Source of the DNA: Leptolyngbyaceae cyanobacterium clean351
GTDB taxonomy: Bacteria; Cyanobacteriota; Cyanobacteriia; DAIDHW01
Assembly: GCA_027451865.1 (NCBI GenBank)
Contig: DAIDHW010000001.1
Location: 372,353 to 436,352, forward strand
Reading direction: 5' to 3'
Length of the DNA stretch: 64,000 nt
Under the pieces are notes generated by a model. The model was not told the DNA's origin. It made no database searches and was given only the letters and a program-made list of their open reading frames with translations. The first letter of the stretch is position 1, and every line of letters starts with the position of its first letter. Below, in pieces: positions 38,246 to 46,989 of this stretch. Made by a program: the position numbers and the translations under genes.

Positions 38246-38277
38246 CCAGCCCATCCCCTGATAGGAGGGACTGGCCT
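38246..38277. terminator. Possible bidirectional hairpin between acidic-protein gene and hsp20
   Basis: gccagcccatccc and gaggggactggc-like arms pair imperfectly around tgatag in the 72-bp convergent spacer. No T-run follows, so termination is only a guess. Confidence 0.3.
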
Positions 38278-38289
38278 GCAACTAAGCAA

Positions 38290-38772
38290 CTAGGAGTTGA
38301 CGGTTAGTTTGACAATTTTGTTCTTGTCGGCCTCGGACCGGGGCAGAGTCAGGATAAGAATACCATCCTTGAACTCGGCTTTGGCTTGAGTATTATTAAC
38401 TAAGGCTGGTAGAGGAATGATCCGCTCAAACCGGCCATAGCGGAACTCTGAGCGCACGGTGCCTTGTTCTTCAGTTCTGGTCTCGCTGCGTCGTTCCCCC
38501 CGCAAGGACACGGCGTTTTCAGCTACCTGAATGTCTAAATGCTCAGGCTTAAGGCCCGGCAGTTCTACCCGGAGTTCTAGGGCTTCCGGAGTTTCCGTCA
38601 GTTCTGCCGCCGGGATAAAGGCGAGGTTATTGCGGTGGCCATCACCACCTTGGGGGCTAAATTGGTCTAGAAGACGGTCCATTTCCCGCCGCAGAATCTC
38701 CGTAGACCGCATCGGCTCCCAGAGGTTAGCGTCTCGGAAGGGTTCCCAACGAATTAGAGCCATAGCTGACAT
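38290..38772 (-). CDS. Small heat-shock protein, Hsp20/alpha-crystallin family
   Basis: ATP-independent chaperone that holds unfolding proteins. 160 residues: N-terminal arm (LIRWEPFRDANLWEPM), alpha-crystallin domain from about 50 to 145 (FIPAAELTETPEALELRVELPG, NAVSLRGERR, the FRYGRFERIIPLPALV strand and the A-x-x-x-n-G-I-L motif as AEFKDGILILTLP). The length is normal for bacterial Hsp20. Cyanobacterial HspA proteins protect thylakoids and phycobilisomes in heat. Single gene with a gagat-type ribosome site; no heat-shock element recognised. Confidence 0.93.
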   Translation of the reverse strand: MSAMALIRWEPFRDANLWEPMRSTEILRREMDRLLDQFSPQGGDGHRNNLAFIPAAELTETPEALELRVELPGLKPEHLDIQVAENAVSLRGERRSETRTEEQGTVRSEFRYGRFERIIPLPALVNNTQAKAEFKDGILILTLPRSEADKNKIVKLTVNS

Positions 38773-39125
38773 CTCCCTTGGTTAGTAACTACCCGGGGGG
38801 TCCCAGGTGTTATTCTTACCCTACCAAGGCCACCCTAAACCCTTGGTTCGGTTCTCCCTCATCGTATCGGGCCGGATTACCGCCAGGGGATAACTCCTGG
38901 CCTCGGAGGCTTGTTGGAGGAGTAACCGGCCAAGGTGCCTACCCTCCTTAGTACTTTTTAACTATAATATCTAGGCGGCGATATTTAGACAAGAGAATCA
39001 CGAAAAATTGCCCTAAGATAAAAAATGTAAATAAAAATGAGGATTTACCCGAGGCCAGCCCGGCAAGCGACCCAAGCTACCGGTCACCCTCCGTAATCCC
39101 CCGCTGCTGAACCTACGAGTTGCCC
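38773..39125. promoter_or_regulatory. Divergent promoter region between hsp20 and psb32-like gene
   Basis: 353 bp with no gene. The middle (38945-39050) is AT-rich and holds TATAAT at 38963-38968 on the plus strand and further A-runs (gataaaaaatgtaaataaaaa). These are candidate core promoter elements for the psb32-like gene, although a matching -35 is not seen. Nothing else was recognised. Confidence 0.45.
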
Positions 39126-39920
39126 ATGCCCCAAGTATTTCGCAGTCTCAGCCAACTCCTGATAGGTTGGGTGCTGTGCCTAGTTTTCCTGATGCCGGCG
39201 GCAGCCGCCCAAGCTTTTAATAATCCTGAACTACTTCCCCAGCCCCCCACTCCTGTAGTTGACTTGGGCAAGTCCCTCACCAGCACCCAGGAACAGTCAC
39301 TGACTAGGCAGATCGAGCAGTTTGAGGCTGACACGGGTTGGAAGCTGCGGGTGCTTACCCAGTTTGACCGCACCCCGGGCTCGGCGGTGAAACAGTACTG
39401 GGGCCTAGACGACAAGAGTATCCTGCTGGTGGCGGACGGCCGGGGGGGGAATATCCTCAATTTCAGTGTTGGTGAAGCAGCCTACCAGTACCTGCCCCGG
39501 ACCTTCTGGATTGAGCTTCAAACCCGCTTTGGTAATCAATTCTACGTGCGGGAATACGGGGAAGACCAGGCAATTATTCAGGCCCTCAGTGCAGTAGAGA
39601 CTTGCCTGCGCCAGCAGGGTTGTCGGTTTGTACCCGGTCTGCCCCGGGAACAGTGGCTGCTAACCTTAGTCACTTCAATTCTGGGGGGCCTAATCTTAGG
39701 ATTTACTGCCCAGCCCCGCCAGCCTGGCCAATGGGTAGCTTGGCAGTGGGCCCTAGTGTTCTCACCCCTTTGGGGGATCCTGTTTATTGCCTTTGGCATT
39801 GGACCAGTAGTGTCTCGGACTACGGACTTGTTGCCCCTGGTGCGCAATGTGGCCGGCTTTACCCTCGGCACTCTCCTGGCCTACTTTTTACCCTTGATCC
39901 GCTTCACCCCGGAAAACTAG
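39126..39920 (+). CDS. psb32: TPM-domain protein, photosystem II repair protein Psb32-like
   Basis: 264 residues from the ATG at 39126 (a TTG at 39120 is the alternative). A signal peptide (ending AAAAQA) directs it to the lumen or periplasm. The TPM domain (about 45-170) follows: VVDLGKSLTSTQEQSLTRQIEQ, WKLRVLTQ, KSILLVADGRGGNILNFSVG. One or more membrane segments follow (LLTLVTSILGGLILGF; WALVFSPLWGILFIAFGIG; a further C-terminal hydrophobic stretch). Psb32 in Synechocystis helps protect and repair photosystem II. Domain order and topology match it; the assignment is from family knowledge. Confidence 0.8.
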   Translation: MPQVFRSLSQLLIGWVLCLVFLMPAAAAQAFNNPELLPQPPTPVVDLGKSLTSTQEQSLTRQIEQFEADTGWKLRVLTQFDRTPGSAVKQYWGLDDKSILLVADGRGGNILNFSVGEAAYQYLPRTFWIELQTRFGNQFYVREYGEDQAIIQALSAVETCLRQQGCRFVPGLPREQWLLTLVTSILGGLILGFTAQPRQPGQWVAWQWALVFSPLWGILFIAFGIGPVVSRTTDLLPLVRNVAGFTLGTLLAYFLPLIRFTPEN

Positions 39921-39934
39921 CACCGGGAGACCAC

Positions 39935-41128
39935 CTAGAGACTAGCTCCGGTCAAGTTGGCCTGCTGCAGATTAGCCCCGGTTAGGTTAGCCGTGCGCAG
40001 GTCGGCTCCGCGACAGTCAGCGCCGGTTAAGTTAGCACCCTGGAGGTCCACTCCGTACAGGTGAGCCTGCAGGAGATTAGCCCCGGTGAGATTAGCCCCC
40101 TTGGCCACGGCGCCGGTCAAGTCTGCCTGCTGTAGATTAGCCCCATTAAAGTTGACCTGTTCAAGGTGGCTACTGCGCAAGTAGGCCATGGTCAGGTCCG
40201 CCCCAGCAGCTACTCCCCCCTGCCAGTTGACCCCGTAGAGGTAGGCCCGATTCATCTGGGCACCACTAAAGTTCGCCCCTTGAAGATTGGCCATGGCCAT
40301 CTGAGCCCGGGCAAGGTTGGCACTAACTAGGGTGGCCCCACTCAGGTTGCTGTAGGCTAGGTCGGCCCCCCGCAGGTCTAGGGAGCTAAGATTCACCCCA
40401 GTCAAGTTACTAGAGCTAAGGTTGGCACTGGCCAGGACAGCCCCCTGCAGGTTAGCCCCCCGCAGGTCCGTGTGGTCGAGGGAAGTGTCACCAAGAAAAT
40501 CATCCTGGAAGTTGGCGCTGGCCAAGTTAGCTCCAGACAGGACCGTGCTTTCTAAGTCCGTGCCTACTAGGTTTGCTCCCCGGAGGATAGCTCCCCGCAG
40601 AGTCGCATCCCGCAGGCTCGCCCCGGCCAGATTTGCCCCGGTCAGGTTGGGACCAGCCCCCACCGCCCCTAGGAGGTTAGCTCCCTGGAGGTCGACCCCG
40701 GTCAAGTCTGCCCCATCTAATTGAACTTTGACTAAACTCGCGGCAGCTAAATTCGCCTTCACCAGCACACTCTGGTAGAGATTCGCCCCGTCTAGGATAG
40801 CGCCCCTAAGATCAGCACCAGTCAAGTCTGCCTGGTCAAGGTCAGCATTGGTCAAGTCCGCCCCGGCTAAATTGGCCTGGTCAAGGTGCACACTGGTGAG
40901 CACCGCTCCAGCCAAGTGGGCCCCCTGAAGATTAGCACCGCTGAGGTTAGTGCCCGCTAAGTTTACCCCCTCTAGGTTGTCTCCTGCCAAGTCCGCATGG
41001 CGCAGATCGCAATCTAGGCAGCGGTGCTGCCGCAGCAACTGCTGTAAAGGAGATTCCCCAGCCAGGGCTGGTAGGCTGATAAGGCACCCCAAGAGCGCCA
41101 GGGAAATATTGAGAGACTTCAAACCCAT
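39935..41128 (-). CDS. Secreted pentapeptide-repeat protein
   Basis: 397 residues. Signal peptide (MGLKSLNISLALLGCLISLP, cleavage after ALA), then a short Cys-containing segment (QQLLRQHRCLDCDLR) and about 65 pentapeptides of the A(D/N)LXX form running to the C-terminus. These fold as a square right-handed beta-helix, as in cyanobacterial lumenal proteins and MfpA. Location is periplasm or thylakoid lumen; the function is unknown. The ATG at 41128 is chosen because it begins the signal peptide; upstream TTG/GTG codons would extend it with charged residues. It shares the CATG palindrome with the start of the divergent aminotransferase gene. Confidence 0.85.
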   Translation of the reverse strand: MGLKSLNISLALLGCLISLPALAGESPLQQLLRQHRCLDCDLRHADLAGDNLEGVNLAGTNLSGANLQGAHLAGAVLTSVHLDQANLAGADLTNADLDQADLTGADLRGAILDGANLYQSVLVKANLAAASLVKVQLDGADLTGVDLQGANLLGAVGAGPNLTGANLAGASLRDATLRGAILRGANLVGTDLESTVLSGANLASANFQDDFLGDTSLDHTDLRGANLQGAVLASANLSSSNLTGVNLSSLDLRGADLAYSNLSGATLVSANLARAQMAMANLQGANFSGAQMNRAYLYGVNWQGGVAAGADLTMAYLRSSHLEQVNFNGANLQQADLTGAVAKGANLTGANLLQAHLYGVDLQGANLTGADCRGADLRTANLTGANLQQANLTGASL

Positions 41129-42284
41129 GGAAAAAGACTTATCCCTCACCAAGGCATTACGGCGGGAATTTCCTGCCTTAGCCTATCACACCTACTTCAA
41201 CTACGGCGGCCAGGGTCCCCTACCCCGGGTGGCCCGGGAAGCGATCCTCGCCGCCTTTGGTCGTCTGGATGAGTTGGGACCCTTCTCTAACGCCGTCAAC
41301 CCCTGGGTAGCAGACCAAACTAGGCTCACCCGCCAGGTCATGGCCCAGGAGTTGGGAGTAGACTGGCAAACCATTACCCTAACCGAAAATGTCACCGCCG
41401 GGTGTAATACGGTTCTCTGGGGCCTCCCCTGGCAGGCCGGCGATCACTTACTGATGAGCGATTCTGAGCACCCCGGGGTAATTGCTACCGTCTTGGAGCT
41501 GCAGCGCCGCTATGGGATCAGCATCTCTCGGTTCCCCGCTAGTCAAGAGGACGGTTGGCAAACCCTAGGACACTATCTACAGCCTAATACCCGTCTAGTG
41601 GTACTCAGCCACGTGCTCTGGAATACCGGTCAGGTGATCCCGCTGCCGGCACTACCCCCCTTGGGTAAGACCTTGATCTTGGTGGATGGAGCTCAATCAG
41701 TGGGGGACCTACCCCTACAATTGACCGAGTTAAACGCGGACTTTTACGCTTTCACCGGTCATAAGTGGTGGTGTGGCCCGGCGGGGGTAGGGGGGTTGTA
41801 CGTCCATCCCCAAGCCCTAGAGCAACTGCAGCCGACTTTCATTGGCTGGCGCAGTGTGACCATGGATGGAGCAGGGGAGCCGACGGGCTGGCAGCCCGAT
41901 GGCCGCAGGTTTGAGGTGGCCACCTCTTCCATTCCCTTGTACGCCGGTCTGCGGGCTGCCATCACGCTCCACCAGGGGGTAGGAGGGAGTCGTTACCGGC
42001 AGATCCGTCACCTTAGCCAGTACCTCTGGGAGGGCCTGCAATCCCTGCCTAATTACCGCTGCCTTTTGTCTAGGCCCCCCGAATCGGGCCTAATTTGCTT
42101 TCGTTACCACCCAAACCCCAGCCCCCAGATCCACCAGCACCTGGTAGAGTTCCTAGAGAGAGAGAAGATTTTGATCCGGCAGTTAGCTAGTCCCAGTTGT
42201 GTGCGGGCCTGCGTCCACTACTTCACTCTTCCCGAGGAAATTGATCTTCTCCTGGACCGTCTACGGGCTTTCCCACCAGTTTAA
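41127..42284 (+). CDS. Aminotransferase class V / cysteine desulfurase-like PLP enzyme
   Basis: 385 residues from the ATG at 41127. Begins LRREFPALAYHTYFNYGGQGPLPR, the usual start of cyanobacterial class V enzymes. PLP-binding features are TLTENVTAGCNTVLWGLPW, LILVDGAQSVGDLPL (Asp contacting the ring) and FTGHKWWCGPAGVGGLYV, with Lys at about 213 forming the Schiff base. Further motifs are LSHVLWNTG and IGWRSV. The group includes isopenicillin N epimerase-like and NifS/SufS-like enzymes; the substrate is not determinable, and no SufE or scaffold gene is adjacent. It is followed by a glycosyltransferase gene with a 12-nt gap. Confidence 0.85.
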   Translation: MEKDLSLTKALRREFPALAYHTYFNYGGQGPLPRVAREAILAAFGRLDELGPFSNAVNPWVADQTRLTRQVMAQELGVDWQTITLTENVTAGCNTVLWGLPWQAGDHLLMSDSEHPGVIATVLELQRRYGISISRFPASQEDGWQTLGHYLQPNTRLVVLSHVLWNTGQVIPLPALPPLGKTLILVDGAQSVGDLPLQLTELNADFYAFTGHKWWCGPAGVGGLYVHPQALEQLQPTFIGWRSVTMDGAGEPTGWQPDGRRFEVATSSIPLYAGLRAAITLHQGVGGSRYRQIRHLSQYLWEGLQSLPNYRCLLSRPPESGLICFRYHPNPSPQIHQHLVEFLEREKILIRQLASPSCVRACVHYFTLPEEIDLLLDRLRAFPPV

Positions 42285-42296
42285 GACCCCCCTGCC

Positions 42297-43406
42297 ATGC
42301 ACCAGAAAACGATCTACGTCGCTATTACCAACCACGGCTTTGGCCACGCTGCCCGCACCAGCGCTCTGATTGCCGAAGTGTCTCGGCTTGCCCCCCAAAC
42401 CCGCGTGATCATCGCCACTACTGCCCCCCCCTGGCTACTGGATTCTTACTTGGGGCCGGGGTTTGAATACCGTCCCCAGGCCCTAGACTTCGGAGTAGTC
42501 CAAAAAGACAGCCTAGTCGTCGACAAGAGCGCCACCTGGGAAAAGTTCCAGACCTTCCAACAGCAGCAGCCAGACCTAATTGCCCAGGAAGTGGAGTTTA
42601 TCCACCAGGAAAAAGTAGACCTAGTCTTGGCGGATATCCCCCCCCTGGCTGGCCTAATTGCCAAGGCAGCTGGTCTACCCTGCTGGGGGATAAGTAATTT
42701 CGGCTGGGACTTTATTTACCAAGCCTGGGGGGAGGCTTTCGACTCCCTAGTGGCCTGGTGCCAGAGGGGCTATGCCCACTTTGACCGCCTCTATCGCCTC
42801 CCGTTTGCGGCCCCGACGGAGGGGTTTCGCAAGGTGATTGATGTGGGCCTGACGGGGGGGACGCCCAAGTTCCCCCTGACCCAGCTAACGCAGCAGTTTA
42901 ACCTCCAGGCTCCCCGGTCCCGGCGGGTGTTAATTGCCTTTGGTGGCCTCGGGTTAGCCGCAATTCCTTACCACAACTGCCGAAACTTCCCGGATTGGGA
43001 GTTTCTCACCTTTGATGCCCTAGCCCCGGAATTAGCCAATCTGCGCCGGATTACTGACCACTGTTATCGGCCGGTGGATTTTATGCCCCTGGTGGGACGG
43101 GTAGTCTCTAAGCCGGGCTACGGCACCTATAGTGAGGCCTTAAGGTTAGGGGTGCCCCTAGTGTCTCTCCGGCGGCAGGATTTTGCCGAGGCCCCCTACC
43201 TGCTGACAGGGTTGGAGCAGTGGTCTGAACACCAAATCCTGGAGCCCCAGGAGTTTTGCACCGGAGATTGGGACTTTTTGACACAACCCTTGGTGCCCCC
43301 CAGTCATCCCCGACCCAGGGGAGACGGGAACCAGGCCATCGCCCAGGCAGTAGTGAATTACTTAGCCTCCCTGGAATTCCCAACCCAAGTGGGAGTCCGT
43401 CGGTAG
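42297..43406 (+). CDS. Glycosyltransferase-like protein (GT-B fold)
   Basis: 369 residues. The N-terminal domain has ITNHGFGHAARTSALIAE and VDLVLADIPPLAGLIAKAAGLP; the C-terminal domain has RRVLIAFGGLGLA, DFMPLVGRVVSKPGYGTYSEAL and GVPLVSL, the nucleotide-sugar-binding layout of GT28/MurG-like enzymes. Conserved in cyanobacteria, but donor and acceptor are not established. It is probably cotranscribed with the aminotransferase just upstream. A soluble or peripheral membrane enzyme; no signal peptide or spans. Confidence 0.8.
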   Translation: MHQKTIYVAITNHGFGHAARTSALIAEVSRLAPQTRVIIATTAPPWLLDSYLGPGFEYRPQALDFGVVQKDSLVVDKSATWEKFQTFQQQQPDLIAQEVEFIHQEKVDLVLADIPPLAGLIAKAAGLPCWGISNFGWDFIYQAWGEAFDSLVAWCQRGYAHFDRLYRLPFAAPTEGFRKVIDVGLTGGTPKFPLTQLTQQFNLQAPRSRRVLIAFGGLGLAAIPYHNCRNFPDWEFLTFDALAPELANLRRITDHCYRPVDFMPLVGRVVSKPGYGTYSEALRLGVPLVSLRRQDFAEAPYLLTGLEQWSEHQILEPQEFCTGDWDFLTQPLVPPSHPRPRGDGNQAIAQAVVNYLASLEFPTQVGVRR

Positions 43407-43434
43407 GGCTAAGCACAGTGGCCGGGCCCAGGTC

Positions 43435-43845
43435 TCAACTTTGGGTCTGGGCCAGATAACGCTCCACCAATAGCATCGCCGCAATGTCATCCACTGACCG
43501 GGGGGGCACCCGCAAACCCAGGGGGATTAGCCGCCTCCAACCCCGGGATGGGCACATCTGCCAGTAACGGCGGCGGGCCTGGAGGGTAGTGTGCCGTTCA
43601 TCTACCAGTACTGGGGCAGGTAGGGCAGGAGCACCGGCGGCCAGACGCTTGATCCAGGACTGAGAACCAGTCTGATTGCCCATAACTACCTGCACAATTT
43701 GGTACTCACCCTGGAGCCTCTGCAGAACCTCCAGTACGTCCCCAGCCGCCACCACTTGGTGGTAGACCACCTGGCTGTCAATCCCTAGGAGGGCTAGACC
43801 ACACTTAGCTCGGCCAGGGTCGAAACCTAAAATCACTGGTGGCAT
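43435..43845 (-). CDS. ruvX: RuvX/YqgF-family putative Holliday-junction resolvase or pre-16S rRNA nuclease
   Basis: 136 residues with the RNase H-like fold: ILGFDPGRAKCGLAL (first Asp), VVMGNQTGSQSW, VLVDERHTTLQARRRYW and SVDDIAAMLLVERYL (last Asp). YqgF of E. coli matures the 5' end of 16S rRNA; a junction-resolvase role has also been proposed. It is the second gene of a short minus-strand pair with the pentapeptide gene (43850), which is separated by only 4 bp. Confidence 0.88.
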   Translation of the reverse strand: MPPVILGFDPGRAKCGLALLGIDSQVVYHQVVAAGDVLEVLQRLQGEYQIVQVVMGNQTGSQSWIKRLAAGAPALPAPVLVDERHTTLQARRRYWQMCPSRGWRRLIPLGLRVPPRSVDDIAAMLLVERYLAQTQS

Positions 43846-43849
43846 AGTA

Positions 43850-44236
43850 TCAAGGGTGGGGAGCCGGGGAAGAGTAGATTAACCGCAGCAGACACACTGC
43901 AAATCCCGGGGGGAAATAGGTAAGGTCATTGCACAGAGCCCCAGTAAGTTTGGTGTGACTAAATTTGGCTGAACTGAGGTCAGCCCCGCAAAGGTTAGCA
44001 CCGGTCAAATCGGCCCCTTGAAGGTTTGCCCCCCGCAAATTGGCAAAGCTCAAATTGGCTTGCTGCAGGCTGGCGTAGGAAAGGTCTGCATCCCGCAAGT
44101 CAGTACGACTCAGATCAGCCCGGCGTAAATCAACAAACCCCAAGGCGGATCCGTGAAAGCGTCGCCGGCCGCTGCCGTAATCCTTTAGGAGCACGACAGC
44201 GCTGGTCACCTTGTCTTCTGACTTTAAAGAGTACAT
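43850..44236 (-). CDS. Short pentapeptide-repeat protein
   Basis: 128 residues from the ATG at 44236 (a TTG at 44254 could add six). A 30-residue N-terminal region (SEDKVTSAVVLLKDYGSGRRRFHGSAL cut short here at its repeat boundary) precedes about 14 A(D/N)LXX pentapeptides forming a beta-helix, then a C-terminal segment with hydrophobic LTYFPPGFAVCLL. No signal peptide. Lies 4 bp before ruvX. Function unknown. Confidence 0.78.
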   Translation of the reverse strand: MYSLKSEDKVTSAVVLLKDYGSGRRRFHGSALGFVDLRRADLSRTDLRDADLSYASLQQANLSFANLRGANLQGADLTGANLCGADLSSAKFSHTKLTGALCNDLTYFPPGFAVCLLRLIYSSPAPHP

Positions 44237-44373
44237 GGCGGGATCCAGGAACAACCTTAGCTGGCCAGGGGAAGAGCGCTACTGATACAGCCTTGAGTAG
44301 ATACAACCCCGAGGTTTAGTTTCACCCCAACCCATAAACAGATCTTAGCAGAATCAAGTTGCTCCAAAAGAAT

Positions 44374-44389
44374 TTAAGCTAGGGCTTAA
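44374..44389 (-). terminator. Possible terminator downstream of tRNA-Gln
   Basis: On the minus strand TTAAGC-CCTA-GCTTAA is followed by attctttt, about 30 nt past the tRNA 3' end. The stem is short and AT-rich. Confidence 0.35.
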
Positions 44390-44419
44390 GATAGTTACAA
44401 AGCTTCAAGTGAAGAAAAA

Positions 44420-44491
44420 CTGGGGCGCTAGGATTCGAACCTAGGGATGGCGGGACCAAAACCCGCTGCCTTACCGCTTGGCTACGCCCCA
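44420..44491 (-). tRNA. tRNA-Gln (anticodon UUG)
   Basis: The minus strand folds into a full cloverleaf of 72 nt. The acceptor stem is TGGGGCG with CGCCCCA and discriminator G, the D-arm is GCC..GGC, the anticodon stem is GCGGG/CCCGC with loop TTTTGGT, and the T-arm contains GGTTCGAATC. Loop positions 34-36 read TTG, giving glutamine. CCA is not encoded, normal in cyanobacteria. A T-run follows the 3' end. Confidence 0.96.
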
Positions 44492-44562
44492 ATGTGTGCC
44501 GTGGCCTCAACTATATTAACAACAAGACGCGGGGCATTGTCAAGGGTGGGAGCTAGGTGGTG

Positions 44563-45375
44563 ATGGGGGAAGCGGCCGTGCTGGCAGTCGTGTTTGTTTT
44601 GGGGTCCGCGATCGGCAGTTTTTTAAATGTAGTGGTTTATCGTCTGCCGGCAGGCATATCAATCGCCTGGCCCCCTTCCCGCTGCCCAGTTTGTGTTACC
44701 CGCCTAGGGGCGAGGGAAAACCTCCCCATCCTTGGTTGGCTGTGGCTACGGGGTCGTTGTGCCCACTGTCGCGCTCCCATATCCGGGCGTTATCCCCTCG
44801 TGGAAGCAGGGACAGCAGTTTTGTTTTGTCTGACTTACCAAAGGTTTGGCCTATCCCCCGAGACCTTGGGAATTTGGGTGTTTTTGAGTTGGCTAGTGGC
44901 TCTGGCCCTCATCGATTGGGACACCCTTACCCTCCCCAACCGCCTGACTCAGTCCGGCCTAGTAGTCGGTCTACTATACCAAGGCCTAATCGGTTGGGGT
45001 ACAACCTTCACTCCCGGCGGCATCATTGCCCACCTGATGACCGGGATTGGTGGGGCCGTCCTGGGATTGTGGTTACTAGATGTCATTGCTCTTGGAGGCA
45101 CAGCCCTCCTGGGTCAACCGGCCATGGGGGCAGGGGATGCAAAGCTAGCGGCCCTAATCGGAGCTTGGCTGGGGTGGAAAATGCTTCTGATCGCAGCTTT
45201 GGTAGCTGCTGCCCTCGGAGCTCTAATCGGTACTGTGGCCATTACCCTGGGTTGGCTAGAGCGTCGCCAACCCATGCCCTTTGGTCCTTTTTTGGCCGTG
45301 GGGGGGGCAATCAGTGCCTTCTGGGGCTCCCAACTCCTCAACCTCTACACCGCATGGTTTTTCCCCACCCTATAG
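44563..45375 (+). CDS. pilD: Prepilin peptidase / N-methyltransferase (A24 aspartic protease)
   Basis: Cleaves the leader of type IV prepilins and pseudopilins and methylates the new N-terminus. About 270 residues; GTG codons at 44557 and 44560 are alternative starts. Integral membrane protein: GSAIGSFLNVVVYRLP near the N-terminus, a zinc-binding pair of CxxC motifs (RCPVC, RCAHC) in the cytoplasmic loop, and the two catalytic Asp residues in LALIDWDTLTLPN (about 118) and GAGDAKLAALIGA (about 192). The pseudopilins at 61420-63832 are expected substrates. No other pil genes are adjacent. Confidence 0.95.
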   Translation: MGEAAVLAVVFVLGSAIGSFLNVVVYRLPAGISIAWPPSRCPVCVTRLGARENLPILGWLWLRGRCAHCRAPISGRYPLVEAGTAVLFCLTYQRFGLSPETLGIWVFLSWLVALALIDWDTLTLPNRLTQSGLVVGLLYQGLIGWGTTFTPGGIIAHLMTGIGGAVLGLWLLDVIALGGTALLGQPAMGAGDAKLAALIGAWLGWKMLLIAALVAAALGALIGTVAITLGWLERRQPMPFGPFLAVGGAISAFWGSQLLNLYTAWFFPTL

Positions 45376-45458
45376 GGTGTCCTTGACCTGATTAGACTAG
45401 ACTAGGTGAGGACTTACCTGCAAGTCTGACCGGTGACTCTTCAACCCTTGCGCTCCTT

Positions 45459-46412
45459 ATGATCCAAATTTTGGTTCTCGTCCCCGGTGGCGTTGGTGAC
45501 CAGATCCTCTTCTTTCCGACCCTGGAAGACTTAAAAACCGCCTATCCCCAGGCCCAAATTGATGTGGTGGTGGAACCAAGGGCCACGGGCGCCTACCGCC
45601 TTTGTAAACACGTGCGGCGAGTAATTCCTTTTGACTATAAGGCCAACAACAGCCTGGCAGACTGGAGTAATATCCTGGGGGTTATTCGGGAACAGGAATA
45701 CGACTTAGCCCTCTCCCTGGGCCGGCGCTGGGGGGTAAGGTTTTTCCTGTGGTTGACCGGGATTCCAGTGCGGGTCGGCTACGGCCGGGGCCGGGGTTTG
45801 CTCACCCAAACTGTGCCCCTGAAAGCTGAGCAGTACGCCGCCCATATGTACCATGACCTGCTGGGGGGCTTAGGCATCCACACCCCCTGTCCCAGCCTCC
45901 AGGTGACAGTGCCCCAAGCCGATCTAGACTGGGCCGAGGCAGAGAAAGGCCGCCTAGAGGTATCCGGTTACCTGCTAGTCCACGGAGGGGCTAGCTACCT
46001 CTCCCGAGCTCTAGGCATCGACAAAATTTACCCCCCGCGCAACTGGCAAGTCATCATCCAGGACTTCCAAAAGCGCCAGCCCCAGATTTCCCCAGTCCTA
46101 ATTGAGGGTCCAGAAGACCAAGAGCTGGTTAAGACCCTCCAGGAAATCTGCCCCGGGGTAAAAGTCACGGCTCCCCCGGACCTCGGCAAGTTGGCAGCCA
46201 TTATCGCTGGTGCCAATCTACTGCTGTGTACGGATAGTGCCCCAATGCATTTGGGGGTAGCAGTCCGGACCTACACCTTTGCCCTGTTTGGTCCGACAGA
46301 CCCCCAACGCCTCCTGCCCCCCGACCCTCGGTTTGTTGGGATTAAATCCCCTACAGGGCGGATGGCCGACCTCGACCCCCAGCAAGTCCTGACCAAGGTT
46401 TGGGGTGGCTAG
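45459..46412 (+). CDS. Glycosyltransferase family 9 (heptosyltransferase-like)
   Basis: 317 residues. GT-B fold of the ADP-heptose transferase group: LVLVPGGVGDQILFFPTLEDLK, YDLALSLGRRWGVRFFLWLTG, RVGYGRGRGLL, YLLVHGGAS, and the donor-binding LLLCTDSAPMHLGVA with ALFGPTDPQ. Likely transfers a heptose or related sugar to lipopolysaccharide or another surface glycan. The next gene, gmhB, overlaps its end by 8 nt and makes a heptose precursor, which supports a heptose role. Confidence 0.87.
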   Translation: MIQILVLVPGGVGDQILFFPTLEDLKTAYPQAQIDVVVEPRATGAYRLCKHVRRVIPFDYKANNSLADWSNILGVIREQEYDLALSLGRRWGVRFFLWLTGIPVRVGYGRGRGLLTQTVPLKAEQYAAHMYHDLLGGLGIHTPCPSLQVTVPQADLDWAEAEKGRLEVSGYLLVHGGASYLSRALGIDKIYPPRNWQVIIQDFQKRQPQISPVLIEGPEDQELVKTLQEICPGVKVTAPPDLGKLAAIIAGANLLLCTDSAPMHLGVAVRTYTFALFGPTDPQRLLPPDPRFVGIKSPTGRMADLDPQQVLTKVWGG

Positions 46413-46989
46413 GGCAGCTGTATTTTTGGACCGGGACGGGGTCTTAAACCAGGAGGCAGGCTACCTTCACCATCTAGAAAATCTAGTACTGCTGCCGGGG
46501 GTGGCCGCGGCCGTCAACCGTCTCAACCAAGGGGGCCAGTTTGTTTGCCTAGTTTCTAATCAATCTGGCCCGGCTCGGGGCTACTACGGTACTGGTCACG
46601 TGGAGGCCTTGCACCAACGCCTCCAGGACCTGCTGAGGCAAGAGGGGGGAGCCCACTTAGACGCTGTGTACTACTGTCCCCATCTGAGTCCGGGGGCGGG
46701 GGGCACCCAGGCCCCTTGGGCGGCGTGGTCCGCCTGGCGCAAACCTAACACCGGCATGCTAGTGGCCGCGGCCTGGGATTACGACCTGGACCTAGGAGCG
46801 AGCTTTATGGTTGGGGATAAAGCGACCGACATGGACCTGGCCAGAAATGCTGGCTGCCGGGCTGTCTTGGTCCGATCCGGTTTCGGAACTCAGGTCCTCC
46901 AGGGAAATTACCAGCATCCGGTGCAACCAGACTATATTTGCCCTGGGTTGCCCGAGGCTGTGGATTGGATCTGCCGCCAGCTAAATTAA
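46405..46989 (+). CDS. gmhB: D-glycero-D-manno-heptose 1,7-bisphosphate 7-phosphatase
   Basis: 194-residue HAD phosphatase: AAVFLDRDGVLNQEAGYL (nucleophile Asp and acid Asp), VSNQSGPARGYYG, YYCPHLSPG zinc-loop region, RKPNTGMLVAAAWDYDLDL and MVGDKATDMDLARNAG. This matches GmhB, which removes the 7-phosphate in ADP-heptose biosynthesis. The zinc-binding Cys/His set is partial by eye (CPHLSP present, second Cys pair not clear), so some drift is possible. GTG start within the end of the GT9 gene; the stop overlaps petL by 9 nt on the opposite strand. Confidence 0.85.
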   Translation: MARAAVFLDRDGVLNQEAGYLHHLENLVLLPGVAAAVNRLNQGGQFVCLVSNQSGPARGYYGTGHVEALHQRLQDLLRQEGGAHLDAVYYCPHLSPGAGGTQAPWAAWSAWRKPNTGMLVAAAWDYDLDLGASFMVGDKATDMDLARNAGCRAVLVRSGFGTQVLQGNYQHPVQPDYICPGLPEAVDWICRQLN

